In this document: piece after piece, positions 17,856-25,979 of the stretch
Layout: each line of letters starts with the position of its first letter
Position numbering within the stretch: the stretch's first letter is position 1
From: Clostridium sp.
GTDB lineage: Bacteria; Bacillota; Clostridia; Clostridiales; Clostridiaceae
Length of the DNA stretch: 62,815 nt
Direction of reading: 5' to 3'
Assembly: GCF_021372645.1 (NCBI RefSeq)
Contig: NZ_JAJFUC010000057.1
Span: 1-62,815 of the forward strand
The notes under the pieces: model-generated
Databases searched by the model: none
The model's input: the letters and a program-made list of their open reading frames with translations, nothing else
Told to the model about the DNA's origin: nothing
Made by a program: the position numbers and the translations under genes

Positions 17856-19427
17856 ATGCCTAATATTTTTGATGGACTTAGAAAAATTTCGGACAAGGAT
17901 ATGATTGAACAAATTGCATTACTTGAAACTATGAACATAACTAATATATCAAAGCCAATTGTACAAAAGGCTAAGAAGAAGACTATAAGTATAATTAACT
18001 TTTTAGGGAATAAAATTGGGAAAAATAGTATGATAGAAGAGCCTGAAGTAAAAGAAATATGGACTTTGGTTGATGAAAAGAAAGATGAATTAAAAAATTA
18101 TACAAGAGCAGACCTAGATGAAAGATTATTAAATATTCTTATTGAGAAATCTAAAAATGATATAGAAGATTCAACAGAAGATGAAATATCAATAGAAATA
18201 ATAGAAGAAGCTGCTAAATTATATAAACTTTATAAAAACTCGACTCCATGTCAGAAAGCTGATAATATTTATTTGAAATACTGCGAAAAACTTAGTGGAA
18301 AAGCTAAAGAATATTTAAATGAGCAACCCTTCATTGATTTACAAGAGACAACCGAGAATATAGAAGAAATTTTAAATAATATGGATGAAGAACAAAAGAA
18401 AGAATTTACACAGTCGGTAGATGTTGAAAAATTAACATTAATGAATACTTGGAAAAAAATAGATAGACAGCATTTTGCAAGACTTATAATGTTATCAGTA
18501 AAAGCTTATGGAGGTAGATTTACACCAAAGGAAGAAATACTTCCAAGCTTTATAGAAAATGAAAAAGAAGATGAAATAACAAAAAGAGAAGAAGAGTTAA
18601 AAAAATCACAAGAAGAATTATTGAAATTTAAAAGTAAAATAGAATTATACAAAGATAAAATAAATACAGTAGAAAACAATTTACAAAAAGAAAATCGTTT
18701 ATTAAATAATGCAATTAAAGATAAAAATCAAGCAGAAGAAGATATAATATATTTAGAGAAAATGGATAATAAGTTAGAAGCAGTAAAAAAATTACAAGAA
18801 GATGAATTAAAAGAAATTAAGGGGCAATTAGAAACTGCAGTATTAGTAGAAGAATTAGATTTATTAATGGAAAAATTCAAAGTAGTTAAATTTAATACAA
18901 TTGATATTAATAATAAAATTTCTGATAATAATATAGAGTATATATATAAAAATCAACTAATAGCAGATAATAATCTGATAATAGCAAGCGAAGAAAAAAC
19001 TATAAAAAAGATTGATAGTGAAGTTCAACAAATTAAAATGGAAGCAGAGAATTTAATAAAGGCTTATAATGAAAAAAAAGAAGAAGTACATAAAAAAGAA
19101 GAAGAAAAAAGAAATGAAATCTTTGAAAGTTGGAGCAAATTCTTCAATAAATTCACCTTTGAGTTTAATGACTTAAGCAATGTTGTGAAATTTTCTAGAA
19201 AGGAATTACTTCATATTGAAGAATGTTTATATGAATTGCACTTTATAAAAGATCCAATGGCAATAAGCATGGGATTAATAGAGAGTAACGGTAATAAAAA
19301 AGAAAAAGAGGACTATCAATATATAGATGTAAGTTTTCCCGATCAGTTTCAAGTTGAAATACAGTATAAAGTATTAGATAATGAAGAAAAAAATATACAT
19401 ATAGTAGAAATTACTACTAAATTTTAG
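17856..19427 (+). CDS. Coiled-coil protein of unknown function
   Basis: I do not recognise a family for this 523-residue protein. There is no signal peptide or membrane helix. Residues 1-220 are helical and charged. About 235-420 form a long glutamate- and lysine-rich coiled coil. The last 100 residues look globular, with a KFFNKFTFEFNDLSN stretch and beta-like segments near the end. An AAGGAG site precedes the ATG. It is flanked by terminators and lies before an ankyrin gene. Structural, cytoskeletal or stress-related roles are possible, but none is supported. Confidence 0.75.
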   Translation: MPNIFDGLRKISDKDMIEQIALLETMNITNISKPIVQKAKKKTISIINFLGNKIGKNSMIEEPEVKEIWTLVDEKKDELKNYTRADLDERLLNILIEKSKNDIEDSTEDEISIEIIEEAAKLYKLYKNSTPCQKADNIYLKYCEKLSGKAKEYLNEQPFIDLQETTENIEEILNNMDEEQKKEFTQSVDVEKLTLMNTWKKIDRQHFARLIMLSVKAYGGRFTPKEEILPSFIENEKEDEITKREEELKKSQEELLKFKSKIELYKDKINTVENNLQKENRLLNNAIKDKNQAEEDIIYLEKMDNKLEAVKKLQEDELKEIKGQLETAVLVEELDLLMEKFKVVKFNTIDINNKISDNNIEYIYKNQLIADNNLIIASEEKTIKKIDSEVQQIKMEAENLIKAYNEKKEEVHKKEEEKRNEIFESWSKFFNKFTFEFNDLSNVVKFSRKELLHIEECLYELHFIKDPMAISMGLIESNGNKKEKEDYQYIDVSFPDQFQVEIQYKVLDNEEKNIHIVEITTKF

Positions 19428-19470
19428 CTAAGGTAATAACTGTAAATAAAAATTTCAGAAAACTATTGAA

Positions 19471-19512
19471 TGACTAGTTATAAAATTAAGTAACTAATCA
19501 TTTTAATTTTTA
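19471..19512 (+). terminator. Weak terminator after the coiled-coil gene
   Basis: A 10-bp imperfect stem (19471-19480 with 19491-19500) is followed by TTTTAATTTTT. It resembles the terminator at 17621. Confidence 0.6.
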
Positions 19513-19650
19513 CGGTATATCAGAGGTCTATGAGGTCGGGGGAGGCTTGTACTTACAATCAAGATTTCTAATATATCTTATATAAGATTGCCTGCTAAGT
19601 AGTCTATCATTTGATTTTTTTAAAATTGAAGAATACGGTATTTATTAAAA

Positions 19651-19660
19651 ATGCTATAAT
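19651..19660 (+). promoter_or_regulatory. Extended -10 promoter for the ankyrin gene
   Basis: TGCTATAAT is a consensus extended -10 element about 67 bases before the ATG. No good -35 is visible at 17 bases spacing, which fits the extended -10 class. Confidence 0.5.
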
Positions 19661-19726
19661 AAGAGTATATTGTGATGATTAAATCACAAAATTAAAAACG
19701 TGACACATTATTAGGAGGCAATTATA

Positions 19727-20359
19727 ATGAAGATTTATGATATTTTGTTTGGTTCAAGACCAAAATCTATTTCAAGAATAATAGAAGAGGGGAATTTGGA
19801 TGAACTTAAAATTTTCATAGAAAATGAAGGCGATGTTAATGCAGAATATGATGGTAAGAGTTTGCTTCATTTCGCTATAGATAATTGTGAAAACAATTAT
19901 TTTAAAGTAGTAGAAATTTTAATCAATAACGGTGCAGACATCAACAGTCACCAAAGCTATTTAAAAGAAACACCAATGCACAGAATATGTGCAAGAATAA
20001 AACCTAAAATTGATGTTGCTGAACTTTTATTAGATAGAGGAACTAAAGTAAATGCTGAAAATATATCAGGTAAAACTCCTGTCTTTTACTGCAATTTCAG
20101 TTATTCTGTAGAACTTTTGAACCTTCTTATAAAATATGGAGCAGATATCAAACATACTGATAAGTACAACAATACTCTCTTGCATGATGATTATTTGAAT
20201 TGTAATACAGAAACTTTCGAAGATTTTTTAAAAGTTCTTATATCTCTTGATTTTGATATAAATTCAAAAAATAATGCAGGGCATACTCCACTGTATCTGT
20301 GTCAAGATAAATTTATTGAAAATATACTAATAAAATATGGAGGAAAGGTAAGCCTATAA
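19727..20359 (+). CDS. Ankyrin-repeat protein
   Basis: The 210-residue cytoplasmic protein consists of about five ankyrin repeats from residue 20 to the end. Typical cores are KSLLHFAID, EILINNGADIN, ELLLDRGTKVN, LLIKYGADI and NAGHTPLYL. Such repeats bind proteins, and the partner is unknown. The ATG has TAGGAGG upstream. It is monocistronic by position, with the coiled-coil gene upstream and a minus-strand gene downstream. There is no secretion signal. Confidence 0.88.
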   Translation: MKIYDILFGSRPKSISRIIEEGNLDELKIFIENEGDVNAEYDGKSLLHFAIDNCENNYFKVVEILINNGADINSHQSYLKETPMHRICARIKPKIDVAELLLDRGTKVNAENISGKTPVFYCNFSYSVELLNLLIKYGADIKHTDKYNNTLLHDDYLNCNTETFEDFLKVLISLDFDINSKNNAGHTPLYLCQDKFIENILIKYGGKVSL

Positions 20360-20488
20360 GTAAACAAAAATTCATGATGTTATAAATATAAACTTGCTAC
20401 AAAGATTTTAAGATAACTTTGCTGAAAGTATGAATATGGAAAGTGAATCTAATGTACATAGGAAAGAAATAGTATGATTTATGTGAAA

Positions 20489-21043
20489 TTATATTTTAAC
20501 TATATAACCCTGAACCTTCTGTACCCCATAGCTGTTTACTCTACGTGAGTATTCTCTATCACTTTCACCAGGTTCTCTTTCTATATAGACATCTAATCTA
20601 TTGTCTACACCAAAATATTTATCAGAGCCTTTATCATTAACAATAACTTGACCATAACTTTCTAAATTTATTTTAGTGTTTTGAGGGATCACGTTATTAG
20701 CTACACCACCTGGTGATAGTGGTTTGTTTTGACAAGTAACTGCACCGGCACTGCTATTTTCAGATTCAAGAGACGTATAAAAAGTGAGTATAAACTCTTT
20801 TAATTCAGGTTCATTCTTTTTTTCTTCATTTTGCATTTCTATTTCTTTTTGTTTGAATTTTTCGTCTTGCAGTTCAATTGGATTTTCAATTAATTTAAGG
20901 TTATCTTTATGTACAATTTCTATATTGTTATCTTCTACAACTTCTGTTGCTAAAGCTTGAAATGGTGTTAATGTGCTTATATTATAAGTATTAAATAGAA
21001 ATAAAAAACTTAATAAGCACATTAATCTATTTACTATTAGCAT
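20489..21043 (-). CDS. Secreted 3D-domain protein
   Basis: The 184-residue protein has an N-terminal signal-like hydrophobic segment (about 8-30), then a charged linker, then a 3D domain from about residue 90. The domain has FYTSLESENSS near its start, a VNDKGSDKYF segment and NRLDVYIE, so the aspartates of the motif are present. The fold is that of lytic-transglycosylase-like MltA/Rpf cores, so a role in cell-wall cleavage or remodelling is likely. The ATG has AAGGAGAG upstream. A 17-bp-spaced promoter precedes it. Confidence 0.8.
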   Translation of the reverse strand: MLIVNRLMCLLSFLFLFNTYNISTLTPFQALATEVVEDNNIEIVHKDNLKLIENPIELQDEKFKQKEIEMQNEEKKNEPELKEFILTFYTSLESENSSAGAVTCQNKPLSPGGVANNVIPQNTKINLESYGQVIVNDKGSDKYFGVDNRLDVYIEREPGESDREYSRRVNSYGVQKVQGYIVKI

Positions 21044-21098
21044 ATAGCCACTCTCCTTTGATGCATATATAATGCAACATAATAGAATTTATTAATAA

Positions 21099-21127
21099 AT
21101 TATAACTCTATTGTAAAATATTTACAA
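21099..21127 (-). promoter_or_regulatory. Promoter of the 3D-domain gene
   Basis: On the minus strand TTGTAA (21122-21127) and TATAAT (21099-21104) are separated by exactly 17 bases and lie about 56 bases before the start codon. Confidence 0.65.
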
Positions 21128-21424
21128 TATTTTCTTTTTTCAAGAGTATTATTATCGATTGATTTAGGTGCTATTGAAATAGACCAAGTGGTCAAGGGAT
21201 TAATTTCTATAAATATATCAGAAATCAATATAAATATTGAGATAATTTAAAGACATTTAAGATAGACAGAAACGAAAATATAATAACAGGGAGAGGTATT
21301 AAATCTAGGTAGAAATAATTCTAATGAAGAGTATACATGTTTTTATAATACTGTATTAAAGGACTTTGAACAGTGAAATTAGATACAAGTTTTGGGGAAT
21401 AATTTCAATGCTAAAGTTTAAAAT
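21128..21424. other. Gap of about 300 bp without a supported gene
   Basis: Two short + strand open stretches have no start or ribosome site. One ends at a stop near 21250 and reads GAIEIDQVVKGLIS. The other ends near 21376 and reads NEEYTCFYNTVLKDFEQ. They may be eroded gene pieces. Nothing else is seen. Confidence 0.4.
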
Positions 21425-21465
21425 AAATAAAGCAAACTAGTTAAATTCTAGCTTGCTTTATTTTT
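21425..21465 (-). terminator. Terminator of the agmatine operon
   Basis: Inverted arms AATAAAGCAAACTAG and CTAGCTTGCTTTATT form a long stem with a short loop. A- and T-tracts on both sides allow it to work in either direction. It lies at the 3' end of the aguB-like gene. Confidence 0.75.
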
Positions 21466-22342
21466 ATTTAATGATCAAGTCCCCATCATAAGATGTAATA
21501 ATCTTGTATAAATCAGGACGGCGATCTCTAAATATTCCCCATTCGATACGTTGTGTTTCTAGCTGATCTAGGTCAAATTCAGCTACGAGTACGGTTTCTT
21601 CTGTACGGTTAGCTTCCGCAATCTTATTTCCTTGTGGTCCTGCAATAAAGGAAGAACCGTAAAATGTTATTTTAGAGCTGTCATCTTCCTCAACACCGAT
21701 ACGATTAGATGCAATCACAGGTATTAAATTAGCGGCAGCATGCCCGAGCATGCAAGTCTGCCAGTGATCTTTAGAGTCTATGGATTGATCCTCAGGTTCT
21801 GATCCAATAGCTGTTGGATAAAAGAGTATTTCAGCTCCCATTAAAGTCATGCATCTAGCTGCTTCTGGATACCATTGATCCCAGCAGACACCTATACCAA
21901 TTTTACCATAGCGGGTATTCCATACTTTAAAGCCTGTATCTCCTGGATTAAAGTAGAATTTTTCTTCATAGCCTGGACCATCAGGAATATGACTCTTTCT
22001 ATATGTTCCAAGTATTTCTCCAGTAGCATCAATTACTGCTAATGCGTTATATCTTGCATAATTTTTCTTTTCATAAAAACTTATTGGAAGTACAACCTTA
22101 AGTTCTTTAGCAATTTCCTTAAAATGATTGATTGCTTTATTTTGTTCTAATTCTGTAGCATATACATAATAATCAGATTTTTCCTTTTGGCAAAAATATG
22201 GTGTTTCAAACAGCTCTTGAAGCAGAATGATTTGAGCGCCTTGTTTTGCAGCTTCGCGTACAAGATTTTCTGCCTTAGAAATATTTTCATCAATATTATT
22301 AGAACAGCTCATTTGTGTAGCTGCAACTTTAACTTTTCTCAT
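21464..22342 (-). CDS. aguB: N-carbamoylputrescine amidase
   Basis: This 292-residue nitrilase-superfamily enzyme hydrolyses N-carbamoylputrescine to putrescine, CO2 and ammonia. The catalytic triad is visible as E43 in LLQELFE, K116 in YRKSHIPDGPG and C153 in GVCWDQWYPE. The flanking sequences match the plant and bacterial AguB type rather than general nitrilases. I start at ATG 22342, which has GAGGTG upstream. A GTG at 22351 overlaps that site. It lies 19 bases after the agmatine deiminase gene, so the two form an operon. Confidence 0.94.
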   Translation of the reverse strand: MRKVKVAATQMSCSNNIDENISKAENLVREAAKQGAQIILLQELFETPYFCQKEKSDYYVYATELEQNKAINHFKEIAKELKVVLPISFYEKKNYARYNALAVIDATGEILGTYRKSHIPDGPGYEEKFYFNPGDTGFKVWNTRYGKIGIGVCWDQWYPEAARCMTLMGAEILFYPTAIGSEPEDQSIDSKDHWQTCMLGHAAANLIPVIASNRIGVEEDDSSKITFYGSSFIAGPQGNKIAEANRTEETVLVAEFDLDQLETQRIEWGIFRDRRPDLYKIITSYDGDLIIK

Positions 22343-22361
22343 GTTTATCACCTCATCTTAT

Positions 22362-23408
22362 TTATGATAATGTTTTAGCATTTTTAGAAATTGGCATTTG
22401 TTGAGTAGTGCAATGCACATTTCCACCCTCTTTAATAACAGCCATTCCATCTACTGTTCTAACTTTTCTATTAGGAAAAGCTTCACTTAATACTTTTTCA
22501 GCCATTTTATCAGTTGCATCAGCATTGCCACCAAAAGTAGGTAAAATAATACCATCATTTACAAAGTAGAAGTTTAAATAGCTTAAAGTTAACCTTTCAC
22601 CTTCATACTCATATTTTGGAGGTTGACAAATAGGAATAATTTCAAACTTTCTTCCTTTTGCATCTGTTACACCTTTTAGTATTTCAAGATTTTCCAAAGT
22701 GATTTTGTAGTTTTCATCCTCTGGATCATCACAAGTCTGCATAATTATTTTACCTGGTGCTGCAAAACAAGCAATATTATCCACATGACCATCAGTTTCA
22801 TCACAATATAAACCATTTTTAAGCCAAATAACTTTTTCTATATTTAAGTATTGCTTTAAGTAATTTTCGATTTGTTCTCTAGTAAGTTTTGGATTTCTAT
22901 TAGGATTTAATAAGCATTCTTCCGTAGTAATTAGAGTTCCTTCTCCATCTACATGAATAGAACCTCCCTCCATAACAAGAGGTGCATCAAATTTCTTGAC
23001 ATTAAAGTGCTCTAGGATTTTAGGAGCTACTTTATCATCTAAATCCCAGGGCGCATATTTACATCCCCATGCATTAAAGTGCCAATTCACTCCTGCTAAA
23101 TTTCCTTTTTCATCTATTAGAAATGTTGGACCATTATCTCGAAACCATGCATCATTATGATCAATAGGAAGACATTCTATATTAGATGATTGAAAAAGCT
23201 TTTGCACTTGTATTAATTCCTTTGGGTTTACAATGACTGAAACTGGTTCAAATTCAGCAATTGCTCGAATAAATGCAGCATACCCAAGGCATACACTTTC
23301 ATGATTTTCTGGATGACACATAGATTCTTTAACTGGCCATGAAATGAACGTACGCTCATGAGTAGTCCATTCAGCAGGCATTTTATAATTAAAATCTTTT
23401 GGATACAT
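22362..23408 (-). CDS. aguA: Agmatine deiminase
   Basis: The 348-residue enzyme converts agmatine to N-carbamoylputrescine and ammonia, feeding the next gene product. Family signatures are EGGSIHVDGEG, CDETDGHVDN and the catalytic cysteine C333 in GGNVHCTTQQ near the C-terminus. I start at ATG 23408, which has AAAGGGG upstream. An in-frame start at 23468 would add a non-conserved leader containing promoter sequence. No arginine decarboxylase, agmatine antiporter or carbamate kinase gene is adjacent. This looks like a polyamine-synthesis pair rather than the energy-yielding AgDI pathway. Confidence 0.95.
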   Translation of the reverse strand: MYPKDFNYKMPAEWTTHERTFISWPVKESMCHPENHESVCLGYAAFIRAIAEFEPVSVIVNPKELIQVQKLFQSSNIECLPIDHNDAWFRDNGPTFLIDEKGNLAGVNWHFNAWGCKYAPWDLDDKVAPKILEHFNVKKFDAPLVMEGGSIHVDGEGTLITTEECLLNPNRNPKLTREQIENYLKQYLNIEKVIWLKNGLYCDETDGHVDNIACFAAPGKIIMQTCDDPEDENYKITLENLEILKGVTDAKGRKFEIIPICQPPKYEYEGERLTLSYLNFYFVNDGIILPTFGGNADATDKMAEKVLSEAFPNRKVRTVDGMAVIKEGGNVHCTTQQMPISKNAKTLS

Positions 23409-23453
23409 ATAATACCCCTTTTCTTTATCATTATTTATTATATTACCTATAAT

Positions 23454-23483
23454 ATAATAAACTTCCACTCAAATCAATGTCAA
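23454..23483 (-). promoter_or_regulatory. Promoter of the agmatine operon
   Basis: On the minus strand TTGACA (23478-23483) and TATTAT (23454-23459) are 18 bases apart, about 46 bases before the aguA start codon. Confidence 0.65.
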
Positions 23484-23548
23484 TATTCTATTTCTAAGTC
23501 TGCTTTAACTAATGGATTCAAATGAAATTATAGATTGGAAAAAGATAA

Positions 23549-23608
23549 TATTTGAATGCAAAATGTAACCAAGTGGATCTTCGCTTGGTTACATTTTGCA
23601 TTCAAATA
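23549..23608 (-). terminator. 25-bp perfect hairpin, terminator of the small minus-strand gene
   Basis: Positions 23549-23573 and 23584-23608 are perfect inverted copies around a 10-base loop. The hairpin begins one base beyond the stop of the 54-residue gene. Its length is far above that of a normal terminator stem. Confidence 0.75.
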
Positions 23609-23609
23609 T

Positions 23610-23774
23610 TTAATTACCGAATCTGTTGAAATGTCGACTTTTAAAGCCCTCATTCTTTATAGACTTATGTTTTGCATTAGGATTATGGTTATGTCCTTCT
23701 TCAGTTATTGGAGTTTGATAATTACATTTTTCCATTCTTGCTATTTTATTATCTGGTTGGCTATCTTTTCCCAT
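23610..23774 (-). CDS. Small basic protein, 54 residues
   Basis: This reading frame is not obvious in long-ORF searches. It has a near-perfect AAGGAGG ribosome site seven bases before its ATG (minus strand) and ends at TAA 23610-23612. The product is hydrophilic, rich in N, K and H, with a single cysteine at C17 (MEKCNYQTPITEEGHNHN) and a basic tail (NEGFKSRHFNRFGN). No signal peptide or membrane helix is present. It resembles in style the small conserved proteins of unknown function in clostridia, though I cannot name the family. A long hairpin terminator directly follows. The opposite-strand 73-codon frame here is a shadow. Confidence 0.7.
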   Translation of the reverse strand: MGKDSQPDNKIARMEKCNYQTPITEEGHNHNPNAKHKSIKNEGFKSRHFNRFGN

Positions 23775-24175
23775 TAAAATACCTCCTTAGTATAGTATTT
23801 TCACAGAGTTAGTTTATACAATACTATGCAAATTATCCACTTAAATTAAAAACAATGTAATAATGCTTTTATCTATAACTATAAAAACACTCGAAATCGA
23901 GGATTTTAAATTTAGGTATTAAAAAATATCAAATCTGAAAAACAAGACCCGGTTTATGAAGTTAGTTTTAAACTCCTGTTTTTATGCGAGGTTCTAGATA
24001 AAAAGTTTTCAGTAAACTGGACAAAAATATAGTTATATAGTATATAATATATATATTAAACTAATAAAAAATTACATGAGTAATAGTAAAATAAGAAGGA
24101 ATAGGTGATTTAATTATCTGAAATTATGAAAAGATTAAATATTTAATCATATGATGATAGTTATGGAGAGGAGAA
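23775..24175. other. 400-bp gap upstream of the thioesterase pair
   Basis: It holds the small gene's ribosome site and a member of the terminator-like repeat family near 23951. A TATAAT-rich stretch near 24040-24060 may carry the thioesterase promoter. No gene is visible. Confidence 0.4.
23951..23987 (+). repeat. Terminator-like dispersed repeat, divergent copy
   Basis: GGTTTA and TAAACT arms are followed by CCTGTTTTTATG. This is like the better copies near 46.2, 46.9 and 52.3 kb, but more diverged. Confidence 0.35.
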
Positions 24176-24196
24176 ATGATGTTAAATGGAATTTAA
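24176..24196 (+). promoter_or_regulatory. Conserved mini-ORF overlapping the thioesterase start
   Basis: GGAGAAATGATG starts a six-codon frame (MMLNGI, stop) that overlaps the thioesterase ATG in another frame. The ribosome site is well spaced for the mini-ORF but about 13 bases from the main ATG. The same arrangement is kept in copy 2 at 24783-24803, which suggests coupled or attenuated translation. Confidence 0.4.
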
Positions 24197-24575
24197 TTTA
24201 AAAGAGGGAACTTCAATTATTAAAGAATCAAAGGTTACTCAAAATGAGACAGCAATAAAAATGGGATCAGGGGATTTAGAAGTTTATGCAACACCGGCTA
24301 TGATTACTCTTATGGAAAATGCAGCTAAGAGTTCGGTAATAGATGAACTTCCAGAGGGATATACTACAGTAGGTATTGATATGAATGTTCAACATATTAA
24401 GTCATCTCCAGTTGGTGCAAATATAAAATGTAAAGCTATTCTTATAAAAGTAGATAGAAAAAAATTGTTCTTTGATGTAGAAGCTAGTGATGATAAAGGT
24501 ATTATAGGAAAGGGCTCTCATATAAGATATATAGTAAATGCAGATGATTTTATGGGAAAAATAAAAAATAGTTAA
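24186..24575 (+). CDS. FlK-like hot-dog acyl-CoA thioesterase, copy 1
   Basis: The 129-residue protein resembles the FlK (fluoroacetyl-CoA thioesterase) family of hot-dog thioesterases. T36, E44 and H70 have the same spacing as the FlK catalytic residues T42, E50 and H76. The surrounding motifs ATPAMITLMENAA, SSPVGANI and GKGSHIRYIV fit the family. Most clostridial members probably remove inhibitory or stalled short acyl-CoAs, and the substrate is not known. An in-frame stop at 24183 rules out an earlier start. A U-tailed hairpin follows at 24602. Confidence 0.82.
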   Translation: MEFNLKEGTSIIKESKVTQNETAIKMGSGDLEVYATPAMITLMENAAKSSVIDELPEGYTTVGIDMNVQHIKSSPVGANIKCKAILIKVDRKKLFFDVEASDDKGIIGKGSHIRYIVNADDFMGKIKNS

Positions 24576-24601
24576 ATTACATAAAAATAAGTCTAACATC
24601 A

Positions 24602-24648
24602 AATAAGGTTATGAAGTAGATAAAACTTCGTAACCTTATTCTTTTTTA
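24602..24648 (+). terminator. Terminator of thioesterase copy 1
   Basis: A stem of about 16 bp (24602-24617 with 24625-24640) is followed by CTTTTTT. Confidence 0.85.
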
Positions 24649-24792
24649 AGATAAATAAAAAAAGATTAGAATGCATATTATTTATATTTGAAGTGACAGT
24701 TCATACATGATATAATTAAGATAATACAAATTATGAAAAGATTAAACATTTAATCATATTATGATAATTATCGAGAGGAGAAATGATGTTAA

Positions 24793-25179
24793 ATGGAATT
24801 TAATTTAAAAGAGGGAATTTCAATTATTAAAGAATCAAAGGTTACTGAAAACGATACAGCAGCAAAATTGGGAGGAGATTTAGAAGTTTATGGAACGCCA
24901 GCTATGATTGCTCTTATGGAAAAGGCAGCTAACAGTTCAGTAAGAGATGAACTTCCAGAGGGATATACTACAGTAGGTATTGATATGAATATTGAACATA
25001 TTAAGTCATCTCCAGTTGGCGCAAATATAAAATGTAAAGCTACTCTTGTAAAAGTAGATAGAAAGAAATTGTTCTTTGAGGTAGAAGCCAGTGATGATAA
25101 AGGTACTATAGGAAAGGGCTCTCATACAAGATATATAGTAAATGCAAATGATTTTATGGAAAAAGCAAAAAATAGTTAA
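24793..25179 (+). CDS. FlK-like hot-dog acyl-CoA thioesterase, copy 2
   Basis: The 128-residue paralogue differs from copy 1 at about 21 positions, including one residue deleted before residue 30. The presumed catalytic T35, E43 and H69 are retained, as are the SSPVGANIKC and GKGSH motifs. Substitutions cluster around the predicted pocket (A35G, T41A, N45K, K48N, I52R in copy 1 numbering), which could give a different substrate preference. It has its own leader and terminator, so the copies can be expressed separately. Confidence 0.82.
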   Translation: MEFNLKEGISIIKESKVTENDTAAKLGGDLEVYGTPAMIALMEKAANSSVRDELPEGYTTVGIDMNIEHIKSSPVGANIKCKATLVKVDRKKLFFEVEASDDKGTIGKGSHTRYIVNANDFMEKAKNS

Positions 25180-25205
25180 ATTGTATAAAGATAAATCTAA
25201 CATTA

Positions 25206-25252
25206 AATAAGGTTATGAAGTAGATAAAAACTTCATAACCTTATTCTTTTTT
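25206..25252 (+). terminator. Terminator of thioesterase copy 2
   Basis: AATAAGGTTATGAAG (25206-25220) pairs with its complement at about 25230-25244, followed by CTTTTTTT. Confidence 0.85.
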
Positions 25253-25271
25253 TAGATAAATAAGAGCAATA

Positions 25272-25441
25272 TCAATAGCGTTCTTCTTTCTTTTTAAAAT
25301 ACACAATATATTTTGTCTAGGTACCTTCCATATTAAAGCCATTTGATTTTAAATCCCTAAACATTTCTTGGTTGTCATGGACAAAACTTCATATAGTATT
25401 TTTTCTAATTCTGTTGTAATATATCCTTGATTGCTTAGTAT
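25272..25441 (-). pseudogene. Decayed small gene, about 57 codons
   Basis: On the minus strand a good AAGGAGG site (near 25449-25458) is followed at the right distance by ATA where a start codon is expected. The first frame reads SNQGYITTELEKILYEVL. After a one-base shift near 25380 the reading continues as QEMFRDLKSNGFNMEG, meets a stop at 25317-25319 and resumes as TKYIVYFKKKEERY to TGA 25272-25274. Loss of start, frameshift and internal stop together indicate a pseudogene. The family is not recognised. Confidence 0.6.
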
Positions 25442-25569
25442 AGCTAAGTCCTCCTTTTTATAAGTTTTTTGAATTAGACTTATATATTAAGGTTTAGCTA
25501 TGTTTTTTTCTATATTTTTCTATTGGTAATTTAATCCTTGGTTAACTTGACCTTTTTAGTCTCCATAAG

Positions 25570-25750
25570 TCAGGTCCGATTACTTAACTTAACTTTGGCA
25601 GACACAGATCCTTGTACCACATGAAAGTTAGTCATCGATTTTCTATCCGAACTTACTATAAAACCACCCACTTTGTAGACGATATAGGCTACTTGAATTA
25701 TTGATTTTAAATGAGATAAAGAATTAAATGAAATTTCTATAATAATTAAT
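25570..25750 (-). other. Open minus-strand frame without a start, probable gene scrap
   Basis: About 60 codons stay open and read like protein in part (VYKVGGFIVSSDRK, then TNFHVVQGSVSAKVKLSN) before TGA at 25570-25572. No ribosome site or convincing start is seen. I do not recognise a family. With the neighbouring decayed gene it suggests old insertion or deletion in this leader region. Confidence 0.35.
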
Positions 25751-25829
25751 TAGTGAAATATATAAGGGGTGTAAAGTACGTAGTTAAAGGGTTACTAATG
25801 AAAAGGTAGAATTACACATTTGATTGAAT

Positions 25830-25862
25830 AACTTGAATAATCATTTTCAACTAATTCAAGTT
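25830..25862. promoter_or_regulatory. 9-bp inverted repeat, candidate operator
   Basis: AACTTGAAT (25830-25838) and ATTCAAGTT (25854-25862) form a perfect dyad with a 15-base spacer, about 210 bases upstream of the CoA-transferase. It has no U-tract, so a protein-binding site is more likely than a terminator. Confidence 0.4.
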
Positions 25863-25979
25863 ATGAAATAATTCGAATATATATCTTACAGTTGAATCAA
25901 CATGCAAAAACAATAGTCAATTTTTTCTTGTTCCATTTCAAGTCATATGGTATTACAATGAAAACGTCAACAACAATCA

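Larger units (their letters stand above)
24122..25252 (+). repeat. Tandem duplication of a thioesterase transcription unit
   Basis: About 500 bp occur twice. The leader, ribosome site, overlapping mini-ORF, coding region and terminator of copy 1 (24122-24648) recur in copy 2 (24728-25252). The proteins are about 84% identical by eye, so the duplication is not recent. Confidence 0.9.

Noticed and set aside
23556-23777. 73-codon + strand frame, hydrophobic
   Set aside because: The minus strand here has a well-formed 54-codon gene with AAGGAGG, and the + frame runs through the terminator hairpin and lacks a ribosome site.
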